Shown: positions 25,584 to 34,200, counted from the stretch's first letter. The stretch is DNA of 48,335 nt from CBDTTM01 sp965363355 (GCA_965363355.1 CBDTTM010000002.1:1-48335), one strand, 5' to 3'. Made by a program: numbers and translations. The notes: generated by a model not told the origin, from the letters alone.

Positions 25584-26765
25584 TCATTTAGCGTCAATGC
25601 TCACATAGTCGGACTGGCTGTAGACTTTTTCAGTGATGTCCTGCCCGATGCCAGGAAGTTCCGGAACGGTATACCGGCCCTTTATCGGCTGATAATTATA
25701 GAGGCATAGCTCTTCATATTCTGGCAGCAAGGTTTTTTGATGATGCTCATGGATGCAAAAATTCGGAATGGCAATCTCAGCATGGAGTGCAGCTGCTTCA
25801 GCCACGCCAGTCCCCGCAACGTGCGCCTGGACCGTGACTTCAAAAACATGAGCCATATCGGCAATCTTCTTGAATTCACTGAATCCGCCGCAAGATCCCA
25901 AATCCGGTTGAATGACGTCGATGGATCGGTCTTCAAGAAATGGCAGAAAGCCCCAACGCGTATAGACCCGTTCACCCGATGCGATTGGAATATTGATTTT
26001 TTTCTTCGCTTCTTTCAAAAGATGCGGATTGAGCGGCGTATTGATTTCCTCGTAGAGGAAAATATTATAGTCTTCGATTGCCCTGGCAAATTGGACAGCA
26101 CTGACTAAATCCGTATTTCCATGATTCTCAATGATGATATCGACAGCCGGACCAACGGCTTCGCGAATCGCCTGCACTCTTTCCACCCCGATCTGAATGG
26201 TTTCGTACGACAGTGGCCCTTCTAAGAAGACGCCCTTGGTGCTGCCGGAGCGATCATGCGCCAATACATCGACTTTGAGCGCATCGTAGCCTTCCGCAAC
26301 AGCTTTGAGCGCTTCTTCAGCATATTCTTCTTTACGGCCCTTGGATTTTCGTTCTTTGCCCCAGCCAAATTGTATCTGTGAAGCATATACTCTCAAATCT
26401 TCGCGGTTTTTTCCACCTAATAGTTTATATACGGGCAAGTTGAGCGCTTTCCCTTTAATATCCCAAAGAGCGATGTCGAATGCCGAAATCCCCGAAAAAA
26501 TAACGGTTCCACCACCCTGTCCCCAAAAGGTCTTTTTCAATAGCTTTTCCCATATTGCTTCTGTGTTGAACGGGTCTTCTCCAATCAGCAAACGAGCAAA
26601 ATCCTTGAGGATTCCAGCCGCTGCACTGCCCCCTGCCCCATAGGCCATTCCCGCCTCACCAATGCCATAGATACCCTCATCCGTAGAAACCTTGAGCAAA
26701 ATTGGGCGTTGCCCAGATTGCGGGCGTTTATGTACGTGAAATATTTCGATTTTAGTGATTTTCAT
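25584..26765 (-). CDS. Enolase-superfamily enzyme, mandelate racemase group
   Basis: A 393-residue enzyme of the mandelate racemase/muconate lactonizing enzyme family, most like sugar-acid dehydratases. Likely Mg2+ ligands are Glu213 (IIENHG), Glu239 (YEE) and Glu265 (ASGERVY). The general base pair His315 (QAHVAGTG) and Asp287 (QPDLG) is present, as is a KxD motif at 164-166. The chemistry is abstraction of a proton next to a carboxylate, then dehydration or epimerisation. The ATG at 26765 lies 10 bases after AAGGAG, better than an upstream TTG. Sitting in an ABC importer operon, it probably acts on the imported acid. Confidence 0.88.
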   Translation of the reverse strand: MKITKIEIFHVHKRPQSGQRPILLKVSTDEGIYGIGEAGMAYGAGGSAAAGILKDFARLLIGEDPFNTEAIWEKLLKKTFWGQGGGTVIFSGISAFDIALWDIKGKALNLPVYKLLGGKNREDLRVYASQIQFGWGKERKSKGRKEEYAEEALKAVAEGYDALKVDVLAHDRSGSTKGVFLEGPLSYETIQIGVERVQAIREAVGPAVDIIIENHGNTDLVSAVQFARAIEDYNIFLYEEINTPLNPHLLKEAKKKINIPIASGERVYTRWGFLPFLEDRSIDVIQPDLGSCGGFSEFKKIADMAHVFEVTVQAHVAGTGVAEAAALHAEIAIPNFCIHEHHQKTLLPEYEELCLYNYQPIKGRYTVPELPGIGQDITEKVYSQSDYVSIDAK

Positions 26766-26783
26766 TTTTATCAAACTCCTTAT

Positions 26784-27554
26784 TTATCTATTAAATAGCA
26801 TATTGTTCCTGGGGACATCGACAGTTTTGCCCTGCAAGATACGCTCTAGGATTCTCTTTTCAAAATAGGCAAAACTGCTGTCTTTGCTGCGAGGTCTTGC
26901 CAGCGTTATTTTTTCATCCAAAGCGATGCCGCCGTCTTCAATCAGTATGACTCTATCCGCGAGATACACCGCCTCACTCACATCATGCGTGACAAGGACC
27001 ACCGTGAATTTTTGCTCCTGCCATAGAGATTCGATGAGCTGCTGCATTTGAATGCGGGTGAGTGCATCAAGGGCTCCGAGCGGTTCATCGAGCAGCAAAA
27101 CCTTGGGTTTCCCCGCCAGGGCTCTTGCTAGAGAAACTCTTTGTCGCTGCCCGCCCGACAAGACTTCTGGCCATTCATCAGCCTTATCCAAAAGATTAAC
27201 TGTGCGCAAAGCCTCCTTGGCAGTTTCGATATCTCTCCCGCGCGCTCCGATTGCAACATTTTCCAAAACCGTTTTCCAGGGAAGAAGCCTTGCCTCTTGA
27301 AAAAGGTACCGAACCTGCGAGTTGATTTCACTGGCAATATTTCCATCTACCTCAACTGCACCTTTCGTAGGAAGATCGAGATGCGACACCAAACGGAGCA
27401 ACGTGCTTTTGCCGCAGCCGCTCTTTCCTACCAAAGCAACGAACTCCCCTGGCGCGACTTCCAGATTGATTCCCTTTAAGATATCCACTTCGCCAAAACT
27501 CTTTTTGAGCGCAGCCAACTTGATTGCTGCCCCATTTGTAGAAATCTCCCCCAT
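26784..27554 (-). CDS. ABC transporter ATPase (SsuB/TauB type)
   Basis: A 256-residue ABC ATPase of the nitrate/sulfonate/taurine importer group. Walker A is GKSGCGKSTLL, the Q-loop is FQEARLLPW, the signature is LSGGQRQRVSLARAL, and Walker B is VLLLDEPLGALD with the switch VTHDVSEAV. It powers the adjacent permease. A GTG three bases upstream is an alternative start; GGAGG is 8 bases from the chosen ATG. Confidence 0.93.
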   Translation of the reverse strand: MGEISTNGAAIKLAALKKSFGEVDILKGINLEVAPGEFVALVGKSGCGKSTLLRLVSHLDLPTKGAVEVDGNIASEINSQVRYLFQEARLLPWKTVLENVAIGARGRDIETAKEALRTVNLLDKADEWPEVLSGGQRQRVSLARALAGKPKVLLLDEPLGALDALTRIQMQQLIESLWQEQKFTVVLVTHDVSEAVYLADRVILIEDGGIALDEKITLARPRSKDSSFAYFEKRILERILQGKTVDVPRNNMLFNR

Positions 27555-27559
27555 CACTC

Positions 27560-28381
27560 TTACCTCCCTCTATAATTTGCATGCCAGCGCAACAGTCTTT
27601 TTTCCAAAAGCCCGGCAATAAAATCCGACAAGCTGCCAAGCACAGCATAAATCAGCAAACTGAGCACAATAACATCCATCAACATGAATTCGCGGGCATT
27701 CGTTGCCATATAACCTATACCGGATTTAGCCGCTACGGTTTCAGCCACGATCAAGGTAATCCACATCCTGCCCAAAGATTGCCGCAAGCCGATCATGATC
27801 GACGACATTGCTCCCGGCAAAATAATGTCTTTGAACATCTCCCAGCGACTCAAGCCATACGTCTTGCCCATTTCCAAAAGAGTTTTGTCGATATAACGAA
27901 TGCCGTGAAAGGTATTGAGATAAATCGGGAAAAAGGTTCCCAAAGAAATCAGTACGATTTTCGCGGTTTCTCCAATACCGAACCAGATCAGTATGAGCGG
28001 CAACAATGCCAGATGCGGAACATTGCGGACCATCTGTACCGGCGTATTCAAGATTTCTTCTGCCCATTTGAACTGGCCGTTGACGATGCCTAAGACAAAG
28101 CCTATACTGCCGCCAATGATAAACCCTGCAACCGCACGAAACGTACTGATGGTCAGATTATCCCAAAGACTGCCATCTTGCAGCAGACGCACAAACACAT
28201 TCCAGACTTCGTTCGGCGCCGGAAACAAACTCTGCGAATTTTGTCCCTGTGTCAGAAAAAACCAAGCAATAAGCGCAACCAGAGGAATGCTCCAAGGAAA
28301 AGCAATATCGTGGAGCAGCAGGCTTTTAATATTTTGTAAACTTGCTGAGGATTTCGTCAAACGAGTGGTCAAAAATTCCAT
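27560..28381 (-). CDS. ABC transporter permease (SsuC/TauC type)
   Basis: A 273-residue BPD-type permease with about six helices. The EAA loop that contacts the ATPase reads EMGKTYGLSRWEMFKDIILPGAMSS-like near residue 190. The start at 28381 is chosen because AAGGAGG lies 9 bases upstream; the ATG at 28387 is only 3 bases from it. The gene starts 56 bases inside the end of the binding-protein gene, an unusually long overlap, so the two are translationally coupled. Confidence 0.92.
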   Translation of the reverse strand: MEFLTTRLTKSSASLQNIKSLLLHDIAFPWSIPLVALIAWFFLTQGQNSQSLFPAPNEVWNVFVRLLQDGSLWDNLTISTFRAVAGFIIGGSIGFVLGIVNGQFKWAEEILNTPVQMVRNVPHLALLPLILIWFGIGETAKIVLISLGTFFPIYLNTFHGIRYIDKTLLEMGKTYGLSRWEMFKDIILPGAMSSIMIGLRQSLGRMWITLIVAETVAAKSGIGYMATNAREFMLMDVIVLSLLIYAVLGSLSDFIAGLLEKRLLRWHANYRGR

Positions 28382-29384
28382 GAACATCTACCTCCTTCAA
28401 TAATCCCAAACCATGAAATACATTGGCTATATCCTGCTCTGAAGCAATGGTTGCTTCATCGACCGGAACGATACGCGTATGGACCTGAGAATTTTCTTCT
28501 TTTAATATGCTAAGAAACTCTTCTGGCTTTTGGTTGATTTCGCCGCTATAAAGCTTCGCCCATTCATCTTGATGTGTTCTTGCCCACTCATTGGCTTCAT
28601 GGAAACGTGCTAGATAGTCAGCAATTGCTGCATGCTTTGCCGGGTCCTTGATGGAATCTGGCGTCGCATACCAATAAAAATCACCCGAGAGAACTTGCTG
28701 CGCTGATTGCAGCGTCTTTGCTCCCTTCTTATGGGCCGAGCGAATCGCATTGCCATAGCCAGCGTATGCATCGACTTCACCCGTCAAAAGTGCAGATAAA
28801 CCATCCGAGGTCGACATCGGAATCGCATCGATATCTTTCCAGGAAATACCACCATCTGTCAGCATCTTGGCCAGAAAATACTGTGCAGTCGTATTTTTGA
28901 CATAGGCGACTTTTTTCCCCTTTAACTCAGCAACCGTTTTTATAGACGAGTTCGGTCCGATCAAAAGTTCTTGATCAAGCGTTGGCCCCTTTTTGGTGGC
29001 AATGATCTTAAAGTTTCCTTGATTGGCTGCCTGCGAAGCAAATAGCGGTGGAATCTGACTGCCGGTTCCCAAGTCCATTTGGTTTGCCGCTAAAGCTTCC
29101 ATGACGAGATTGCCTCCTTGCATGACGTTGAACTCCACTTTATATGGTGTATTGTCTAGCCCAGCAGCTTTGATGATGGACTGGGCATTTCTGCCTTCTG
29201 CGGCTCCGACCCGCAACACGACTTTGGACATATCCACCTCTGTTTTTGCTTCCGCCAAAACATTTTTCTCCAAAGGATTGACCTCACTCGTATTTTTTCC
29301 TTCATTTTTTCCACAGCCAGCAAGCAGCAACAATAGGCTTCCCGCAAGGACAAACAATAAAAGTGTCTTCTTTTTCCACGTCAT
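28326..29384 (-). CDS. ABC substrate-binding lipoprotein (SsuA/TauA type)
   Basis: A 352-residue solute-binding lipoprotein of the NMT1/SsuA/TauA family, with signal and lipobox LLAGC at residues 20-24. VLRVGAAEG opens the first lobe and LKGKKVAYVKNTTAQYFLAKML is the typical hinge-region motif. It captures an anionic organic compound (sulfonate, taurine or similar) for the permease and ATPase downstream. The enolase-type enzyme in the same operon suggests the substrate may be a carboxylate or sugar acid rather than a sulfonate. It is the first gene after a long leader with a terminator hairpin. Confidence 0.92.
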   Translation of the reverse strand: MTWKKKTLLLFVLAGSLLLLLAGCGKNEGKNTSEVNPLEKNVLAEAKTEVDMSKVVLRVGAAEGRNAQSIIKAAGLDNTPYKVEFNVMQGGNLVMEALAANQMDLGTGSQIPPLFASQAANQGNFKIIATKKGPTLDQELLIGPNSSIKTVAELKGKKVAYVKNTTAQYFLAKMLTDGGISWKDIDAIPMSTSDGLSALLTGEVDAYAGYGNAIRSAHKKGAKTLQSAQQVLSGDFYWYATPDSIKDPAKHAAIADYLARFHEANEWARTHQDEWAKLYSGEINQKPEEFLSILKEENSQVHTRIVPVDEATIASEQDIANVFHGLGLLKEVDVHGIFDHSFDEILSKFTKY

Positions 29385-29591
29385 AAAAAATTCCTCATTT
29401 CTAAAATAAATACAAAAAGACCGGGCATACTTAAAAATGCCCAGTCTTTATTTGTTATAATCAACTGTTTGTTCATTTCTATGAAATTGTCACAAGCTGG
29501 CTAACGAATCTTCGGCTTTGCCGATCGATTAACATATTAACCATATATGCTTTATATTTTTTATTGTAATCACTTTGGACTTCCTTGTCAA
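29385..29591 (-). promoter_or_regulatory. Promoter and ~170-base structured leader of the ABC operon
   Basis: On the minus strand TTGACA (29591-29586), 17 bases and TACAAT (29568-29563) form a near-consensus sigma-A promoter. The transcript would start near 29556 and run ~170 bases to the first gene. The leader has a hairpin CGGC-AAA-GCCG extended by AATC/GATT (about 29528-29505), then a less paired stretch, then the terminator. I cannot match it to SAM, T-box, cobalamin, TPP, ykkC or other riboswitch consensus. Confidence 0.6.
29411..29449 (-). terminator. Leader terminator of the ABC operon
   Basis: A 13-bp stem (29449-29437 with 29428-29416), with one G-U on the minus strand where the plus strand would have a C-A mismatch. 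This shows that the minus-strand RNA is the folded form. It is followed by a T-run on that strand. It lies 30 bases before the binding-protein start, in the 5' leader, as in attenuators and riboswitches. Confidence 0.8.
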
Positions 29592-29599
29592 GTAATTTT

Positions 29600-30514
29600 C
29601 TAGGATTTACTATGTATGATTTTAGGCAAGCTTAAGATTCCCGTGCCTAAAACAACACCGCATACAATGAGCAGCAAAGAAAAGAAATACCGCAGGAAAA
29701 GCTCTTCTCCTAGAAAGACTGCCGCAGCAAATATGCCAACAATCGGCGATGCATTTTGAAATAGCGCGGCCACAGAAGCGCCCACGCGATGGATGCTCGT
29801 ATTCCATAGCAGTGCTCCCACCGCCGTGCTCATGAAACTGGAAAAGAGCAATACCGAAATAATGGTAGGATTGAACGGAATTTCAGCATAATCACTAATT
29901 GAATTCAAGCTCAGATTCAATATGGTGAGCCCGACTGCCGCAATAAGATGGCTATAGGCCGTAACCGCTAAAGACGAACTGTGGATGACTGCTTTTTTGA
30001 CAAATAACGACCCGATAGAAAAAACAATAGCTGCCAAACAAATCATACAATCACCAAAAGCAGTTGCTCCACTTTGGCCCTGGCCAATGACTACCAAAAA
30101 TATCCCGCACAAACCTAAAAAAAGACCGATGCCCTTTGCCGCAGTAAATCGCTCTTTAAGAAAAACGGACGCCAGCAACGTCGTCACTAAAGGACTGAGG
30201 CTCAAAATCAAGATTGCATGAGCGCTGCTTGTCGCTTTCAGCCCCGCAGTCAATGCCATTTGATGAAAGAATATGCAAAACATTGACACGCCGAGCGTCG
30301 AGCCCCAGGCCTTTCGCGGCAAAGCTCTATTTTTGTTCTTACAGGCAAAAAAAGTGAATAAAAAAGCACTGGCCAAGAGCAAGCGAGTCGAAGCCAGCAT
30401 GATGGGGGAAAAGAATTGCGTCAGATATTTGATGGAGACCGTATTTACCCCCCATAGAACTACGACCATTAGTAACGTCAGATAAACTTCTTTTTTCACC
30501 GTTGTATTTTCCAA
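29600..30514 (-). CDS. DMT-family transporter (EamA)
   Basis: A 304-residue drug/metabolite transporter with ten predicted helices in two EamA repeats (about 10-145 and 155-295). Conserved stretches are VVLWGVNTVSIKYL in helix 1 and SPLVTTLLASVFLKERFTAAKGIGLFLGLCGI at the end of repeat 1. Such proteins export amino acids or metabolites. The start is TTG with GAGG 7 bases upstream. I see no terminator after it, so transcription could run on into the ABC operon promoter region. Confidence 0.9.
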   Translation of the reverse strand: MENTTVKKEVYLTLLMVVVLWGVNTVSIKYLTQFFSPIMLASTRLLLASAFLFTFFACKNKNRALPRKAWGSTLGVSMFCIFFHQMALTAGLKATSSAHAILILSLSPLVTTLLASVFLKERFTAAKGIGLFLGLCGIFLVVIGQGQSGATAFGDCMICLAAIVFSIGSLFVKKAVIHSSSLAVTAYSHLIAAVGLTILNLSLNSISDYAEIPFNPTIISVLLFSSFMSTAVGALLWNTSIHRVGASVAALFQNASPIVGIFAAAVFLGEELFLRYFFSLLLIVCGVVLGTGILSLPKIIHSKS

Positions 30515-30599
30515 AAAAACGCCTCATTTTCGTTGATTCTGCCAGCAGAAAGTACGCATTTGACAGTTATCTTCCATGATATACCAACTAAAAGAGCAT

Positions 30600-30649
30600 G
30601 TCAAAAAGCACCAAAACGGCTCTAGCAGGCCGCTTTGGTGCTTTTTGAC
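30600..30649 (-). terminator. Terminator after the ferritin-like gene
   Basis: GTCAAAAAGCACCAAA (30600-30615) pairs with 30634-30649, a 16-bp stem with extra pairs inside. It lies 16 bases past the stop of the minus-strand gene at 30665. Confidence 0.85.
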
Positions 30650-30664
30650 CATATATCATTGAAC

Positions 30665-31072
30665 TTAATCTTTTTTATATTTTTGCAATAAATTTTTCAG
30701 AACTTGTGCATGATGCCCTTCGTCATTCGCTGCAGCATCAACCTCAGCCGCTGCTTGTGCCAACCCGAGGCCTTTGAGCGACTCTACGATTTTTTTGATT
30801 TCGAGCATACCATTTTCCTCGCCGTGAACAGCCTGTTCAAGGACTTTGAAAAAATCGACTGGCATCTTGCCATTGAGCGTCCCGTACAAACCAGCATGGC
30901 GCGCTTCGTCATTGCCTAGCCCGATGAGGGTCTGGGCAATATCATCAAAGCCTTGCTCTTTAGCCAATCGCGATAAGGTATAATAAATTCCTACGCCCTG
31001 GAGTTCAAGGTTCCAATACTGTTCGATCTTGTCTTTCAATTCCGTATCCTTTGTAATTCCATGTAAACTCAT
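30665..31072 (-). CDS. Rubrerythrin-like ferritin-fold protein
   Basis: A 135-residue four-helix di-iron protein like the erythrin part of rubrerythrin, but with no rubredoxin domain. Iron ligands are visible as E in NLELQGVGIYY, ExxH in NDEARHAGLY, E in HGEENGM and ExxH in NDEGHHAQVL. Such proteins reduce peroxide or store iron in anaerobes. It starts 24 bases after the DJ-1-like gene and probably shares its transcript, which fits a stress operon. Confidence 0.88.
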   Translation of the reverse strand: MSLHGITKDTELKDKIEQYWNLELQGVGIYYTLSRLAKEQGFDDIAQTLIGLGNDEARHAGLYGTLNGKMPVDFFKVLEQAVHGEENGMLEIKKIVESLKGLGLAQAAAEVDAAANDEGHHAQVLKNLLQKYKKD

Positions 31073-31096
31073 TTGAATTCCCCCTGCATTTTTATT

Positions 31097-31759
31097 TTAA
31101 GCTTCGAGTTGTTTGACGATTTCTTTAGCGAATAAAGTACTCGATTGCGGATTTTGGCCGGTTACTAGATTGCCATCCACAACGACATATTCTTGCCACA
31201 TATCTTTTTTGCTATAGCTGCCGCCAAGTTCCTTGAGCTTGTCTTCCAGCATAAATGGCACGAGTTTTTCCAGTTGTACCGCAAATTCTTCTTCATTGGT
31301 GAACCCCGTGACTTTTTTACCCGCTAAAATAGATTTCCCATCCGGCATAACGGCACTGACTAAGGCTGCCGGACCATGGCAGACAGCACCGACCAGCTTA
31401 CCCGCCTGTATAAAATCTGCTAAGAGTTTTGCCAAAAGTTTGTCCGTCGCCAGATCGAACATCGGCCCATGCCCACCCGGCAAAACCAAAGCATCATAAT
31501 CTTCGTCGGCAACCGCAGACAATTTTTCCGTAGCCTGCAAAAACCCTCTTGCCTTGCTCCATTCCTGCGGAATTTCACCAGTCAAGCTATTCGGGTCGAG
31601 CGGGATCGTACCACCGAGCGGACTTGCCACAAGAATTTCATACCCAGCTTTTTCAAATTCAATATACGGTACGGCAAATTCCTCTAACCATAGGCCCGTA
31701 TCGTGCTTTCCTTGCATCGAATCAACATTGGTAACCACCATTAATACTCTTTTTTTCAT
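31097..31759 (-). CDS. DJ-1/PfpI family protein, Hsp31/glyoxalase III-like
   Basis: A 220-residue member of the class I glutamine amidotransferase-like fold. GAVCHGPAALV holds the nucleophilic Cys and the adjacent His, VLPGGHGPMFDL is typical of the Hsp31-like branch, and the early Glu lies in LWLEEFAVPY. Enzymes of this branch convert methylglyoxal to lactate or act as chaperones. ATG at 31759 has GAGAGG 9 bases upstream; a longer frame to 31792 does not. It lies between a TetR gene and a ferritin-like gene. Its promoter region shares a sequence element with the TetR promoter. Confidence 0.87.
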   Translation of the reverse strand: MKKRVLMVVTNVDSMQGKHDTGLWLEEFAVPYIEFEKAGYEILVASPLGGTIPLDPNSLTGEIPQEWSKARGFLQATEKLSAVADEDYDALVLPGGHGPMFDLATDKLLAKLLADFIQAGKLVGAVCHGPAALVSAVMPDGKSILAGKKVTGFTNEEEFAVQLEKLVPFMLEDKLKELGGSYSKKDMWQEYVVVDGNLVTGQNPQSSTLFAKEIVKQLEA

Positions 31760-31775
31760 TTCAATCTTCCTCTCT

Positions 31776-31792
31776 TTATATAAAATGACCAT
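31776..31792. promoter_or_regulatory. Possible TetR operator before the DJ-1 gene
   Basis: ATGACCATTCAT (about 31785-31796) is a dyad (ATGA-N4-TCAT) next to TATATAAA on the minus strand. The TetR promoter carries the related ATGACCAGTCGTC, so one repressor may bind both. Confidence 0.4.
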
Positions 31793-31809
31793 TCATATTT
31801 ATTATTTTA

Positions 31810-31840
31810 TAAAATAATGCAGGATCTCACCTGCATCATT
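31810..31840 (-). terminator. Terminator after TetR gene
   Basis: ATGCAGG/CCTGCAT stem (31817-31823 with 31830-31836), followed on the minus strand by a T-rich stretch. The T-run is broken, so termination may be partial. Confidence 0.6.
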
Positions 31841-31842
31841 AT

Positions 31843-32457
31843 CTACTTCGTTTGCGGTCGCAGCAATACATCGAATAAAATCTTTAAATCCTGCTGAACC
31901 GGATCTACCGATTTACTTACTTTCATGCGGAGCAAGCTGCCCTGCCATGCATCCCAAACCACAGCTGCCAAAGCTTTTGCCTCGACATCGTTTCTTACCG
32001 TATGCGAAGCTTGTCCTAAAGACAAATATTCTGTCACTACCGCTTGAAAAGCCTCGATCGATTCTTGCAGTGCCACACGGCATACATCGCTTGCCTCGCT
32101 GATTTCAGCAGCCAAGGTACCGAGCAAACAACCCTTCTTCAATTCCAAACAACGATATTTTTCAACCGCCGTCAAAAAAGAAGCATACAGGGCTTGCGCC
32201 GCGTCTTCGGTCTTTGCCTCGCCCAGCGCCTTGCGCCAAGTCGCCAGGCTTGTACTTGCATAATAGCGGATGACTTCCGCAGCAAAATCTTCTTTGCTGG
32301 CAAAATAATTATAAAAAGACCCTTTCGGAATGCTCGCACTCGCAGCGATTTCCTGTATTCCTGTCGCATTATAACCGCTCTCTTGCAATAAAAGAACGCC
32401 TTCTTCCAGCAAAAGCTGCTTGGTCTTTTCCATGTCGGCATTTGATCTTCGAGCCAT
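31843..32457 (-). CDS. TetR-family regulator, NemR-like layout
   Basis: A 204-residue TetR regulator. The helix-turn-helix lies at about residues 28-50 (GIQEIAASASIPKGSFYNYFASKEDF). The ligand domain has KKGCLLGTLAAEISEASD, a Cys-containing segment placed as in electrophile sensors such as NemR (a resemblance, not proof). GGAGG lies 8 bases before the ATG at 32457. It is encoded upstream of and co-oriented with the DJ-1-like and ferritin-like genes, so it may regulate a reactive-electrophile or peroxide response. Confidence 0.88.
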   Translation of the reverse strand: MARRSNADMEKTKQLLLEEGVLLLQESGYNATGIQEIAASASIPKGSFYNYFASKEDFAAEVIRYYASTSLATWRKALGEAKTEDAAQALYASFLTAVEKYRCLELKKGCLLGTLAAEISEASDVCRVALQESIEAFQAVVTEYLSLGQASHTVRNDVEAKALAAVVWDAWQGSLLRMKVSKSVDPVQQDLKILFDVLLRPQTK

Positions 32458-32482
32458 ACCATACACCTCCTTTTGCAATTTT

Positions 32483-32523
32483 GCTATGTTTATATTATAT
32501 GACCAGTCGTCTTTAATGTCAAT
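32483..32523 (-). promoter_or_regulatory. Consensus promoter with operator for the TetR gene
   Basis: On the minus strand TTGACA, a 17-base spacer and TATAAT form a perfect consensus promoter. The spacer holds GACGACTGGTC, an imperfect dyad placed where a TetR repressor would block its own transcription. Confidence 0.65.
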
Positions 32524-32540
32524 AAAAATTTCTGAATAAA

Positions 32541-32585
32541 AAAAGGCAATGCTGCCTCATTACGCTAGACAAACATTGCCTTTGT
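32541..32585 (-). terminator. Terminator after nhaA
   Basis: AAAGGCAATG (32542-32551) pairs with CATTGCCTTT (32574-32583). The minus-strand read ends in a T-run (32544-32537 as A on the plus strand). It lies just past the nhaA stop. Confidence 0.8.
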
Positions 32586-32586
32586 T

Positions 32587-33948
32587 CTATTGTTTTGGCG
32601 AAAGCACCGGATCTTGTTTACCCGTAAAGAGCAGCAAAATACCGATGATCGTCGATAGGACCGAACCGAGCAAAATTGCCAGCTTAGCCGATTCGAGCAG
32701 CAACACATCCGTAAAGGCGAGATTGGCGATAAAAATCGACATAGTAAACCCAATGCCGGCAAAAAAGCCACCAGCCCACATTTCCCGCCAACTCAAACCA
32801 GCTGGCCTCTCTGCAACCTTCAGTTTCTCCAATAGCCAGCACATCCCGACAATACCGATGGGCTTGCCTAGAGTGAGCCCAACGATGATACCCAGCGATA
32901 CTGGCTCGACAACATCGATCAATAGCTCGGTACGAATGGTAACGCCACCGTTTGCAAGCGCAAACAATGGCAAAATCAAAAATGCAGTCACCGGATGGAG
33001 TGCGTGCTCAAGGCGTTGAAGTGGTGTTCCCGCTTCACTATAAAGCCTCGATAATTGCGAAAGCACCCGGTTATATGCAGGGTCTGCCAACACTCTTTGC
33101 TCTGATACACTTAGCTCTTGCAGCTGCCGCGTCAAATGACCTCCTTTTGCCGCGGCTCGCTTTCGGCTCAAGCTGCTTTTGACTGGAATCGCAAACGCAG
33201 CGATTACTCCGGCCAGCGTCGCATGCACGCCAGAAAATAAGATTGCTCCCCAAAGAAGCACACTAAGCAGAATATAAACAAATAGATTCCGCACCCCAGC
33301 CCGATTGAGCAGCAGCATAACCGACAAAATCAAAAGTCCCGCCAAAAGCCAGCCCCATACCGGCGGTGCTGAATAAAAAAGCCCGATGAGTAAAATCGCG
33401 CCGATATCATCGACAATCGCCAAAGCAGTCAAAAAAACCTTCATGGACAAAGGCACTCTGCTGCCCAGCAGTGAAAGCACCCCCAGCGCAAAAGCGATGT
33501 CCGTAGCAGTAGGAATCGCCCAGCCACGGATTGTTTCTGGATTACCGCCTTGCAGCAAGATAAAGAAAACTGCCGGCATCAACATTCCGCCGATTGCCGC
33601 CGCCACCGGAAACAATGCCTTACGAAATACCGATAGCTCACCGACCAGCATTTCCCGTTTGATTTCCAGCCCAATCAAAAAGAAAAATATCGCCATCAGC
33701 CCATCATTGAGCCAATGGTGCAAGTTCTTTTCCAACACAAGCCCATTCAAATAGACCCCAAAAACCGTATTGTCCCATACCGCATGGTATTGCTGAGAAA
33801 AATTTGAATTTGCCCATAACATCCCGATAATCAGTGCCAATATCAAGAGGTTTCCCCCAGATGCACTGGCCTGCATGAACAATTTAAAAGGTTCTGTTAA
33901 AAATGTCTGCACAGTTCTAGCTACACGCAGCCTGAATTTTTTACGCAT
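32587..33948 (-). CDS. nhaA: Na+/H+ antiporter NhaA
   Basis: A 453-residue NhaA-type antiporter, which exports Na+ in exchange for H+ across the cytoplasmic membrane and supports pH and salt tolerance. The conserved ATDIAFALGVLSLLG with the paired aspartates of the transport site follows near AIVDDIGAILLIG. The opening region has LNGLVLEKNLHHWLNDGLMAIFFFLIGLEIKREMLVGEL, typical of NhaA. An insert near residue 255-300 (SLSRKRAAAKGGHLTRQ...) extends the loop between helices. The length is somewhat above E. coli NhaA (388). It stands alone. Confidence 0.95.
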   Translation of the reverse strand: MRKKFRLRVARTVQTFLTEPFKLFMQASASGGNLLILALIIGMLWANSNFSQQYHAVWDNTVFGVYLNGLVLEKNLHHWLNDGLMAIFFFLIGLEIKREMLVGELSVFRKALFPVAAAIGGMLMPAVFFILLQGGNPETIRGWAIPTATDIAFALGVLSLLGSRVPLSMKVFLTALAIVDDIGAILLIGLFYSAPPVWGWLLAGLLILSVMLLLNRAGVRNLFVYILLSVLLWGAILFSGVHATLAGVIAAFAIPVKSSLSRKRAAAKGGHLTRQLQELSVSEQRVLADPAYNRVLSQLSRLYSEAGTPLQRLEHALHPVTAFLILPLFALANGGVTIRTELLIDVVEPVSLGIIVGLTLGKPIGIVGMCWLLEKLKVAERPAGLSWREMWAGGFFAGIGFTMSIFIANLAFTDVLLLESAKLAILLGSVLSTIIGILLLFTGKQDPVLSPKQ

Positions 33949-34102
33949 AAGACCCCCACCTTTGCTATATGCTTCAAAGGAAACTCTCTTATTATTTTTT
34001 TGCTGAATCTAATGAACATATTTGCTATGTTCCCCGCAAATCCTGCACGGCCTTCAAGGAGATGCCCTTACACACATCACCATTTTTAGACAAAAAAATA
34101 GA

Positions 34103-34126
34103 AGGAGCCCTTGGTGACAGGCTCCT
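34103..34126 (-). terminator. Terminator after the chemoreceptor
   Basis: AGGAGCC/GGCTCCT stem with a 10-base loop, followed on the minus strand by TTCTATTTTTTTG. It lies about 75 bases past the chemoreceptor stop. Confidence 0.75.
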
Positions 34127-34200
34127 CCGAATTTTAAAGCATATGAATTTGTTATCATTATACGCAGGAAAGTTTTTTTTGTCAAATGACACGAATAAAA

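Noticed and set aside
29385..29560. SAM (S-box) or T-box leader
   Set aside because: Neither the S-box core nor the T-box TGGNACCGCG element is present.
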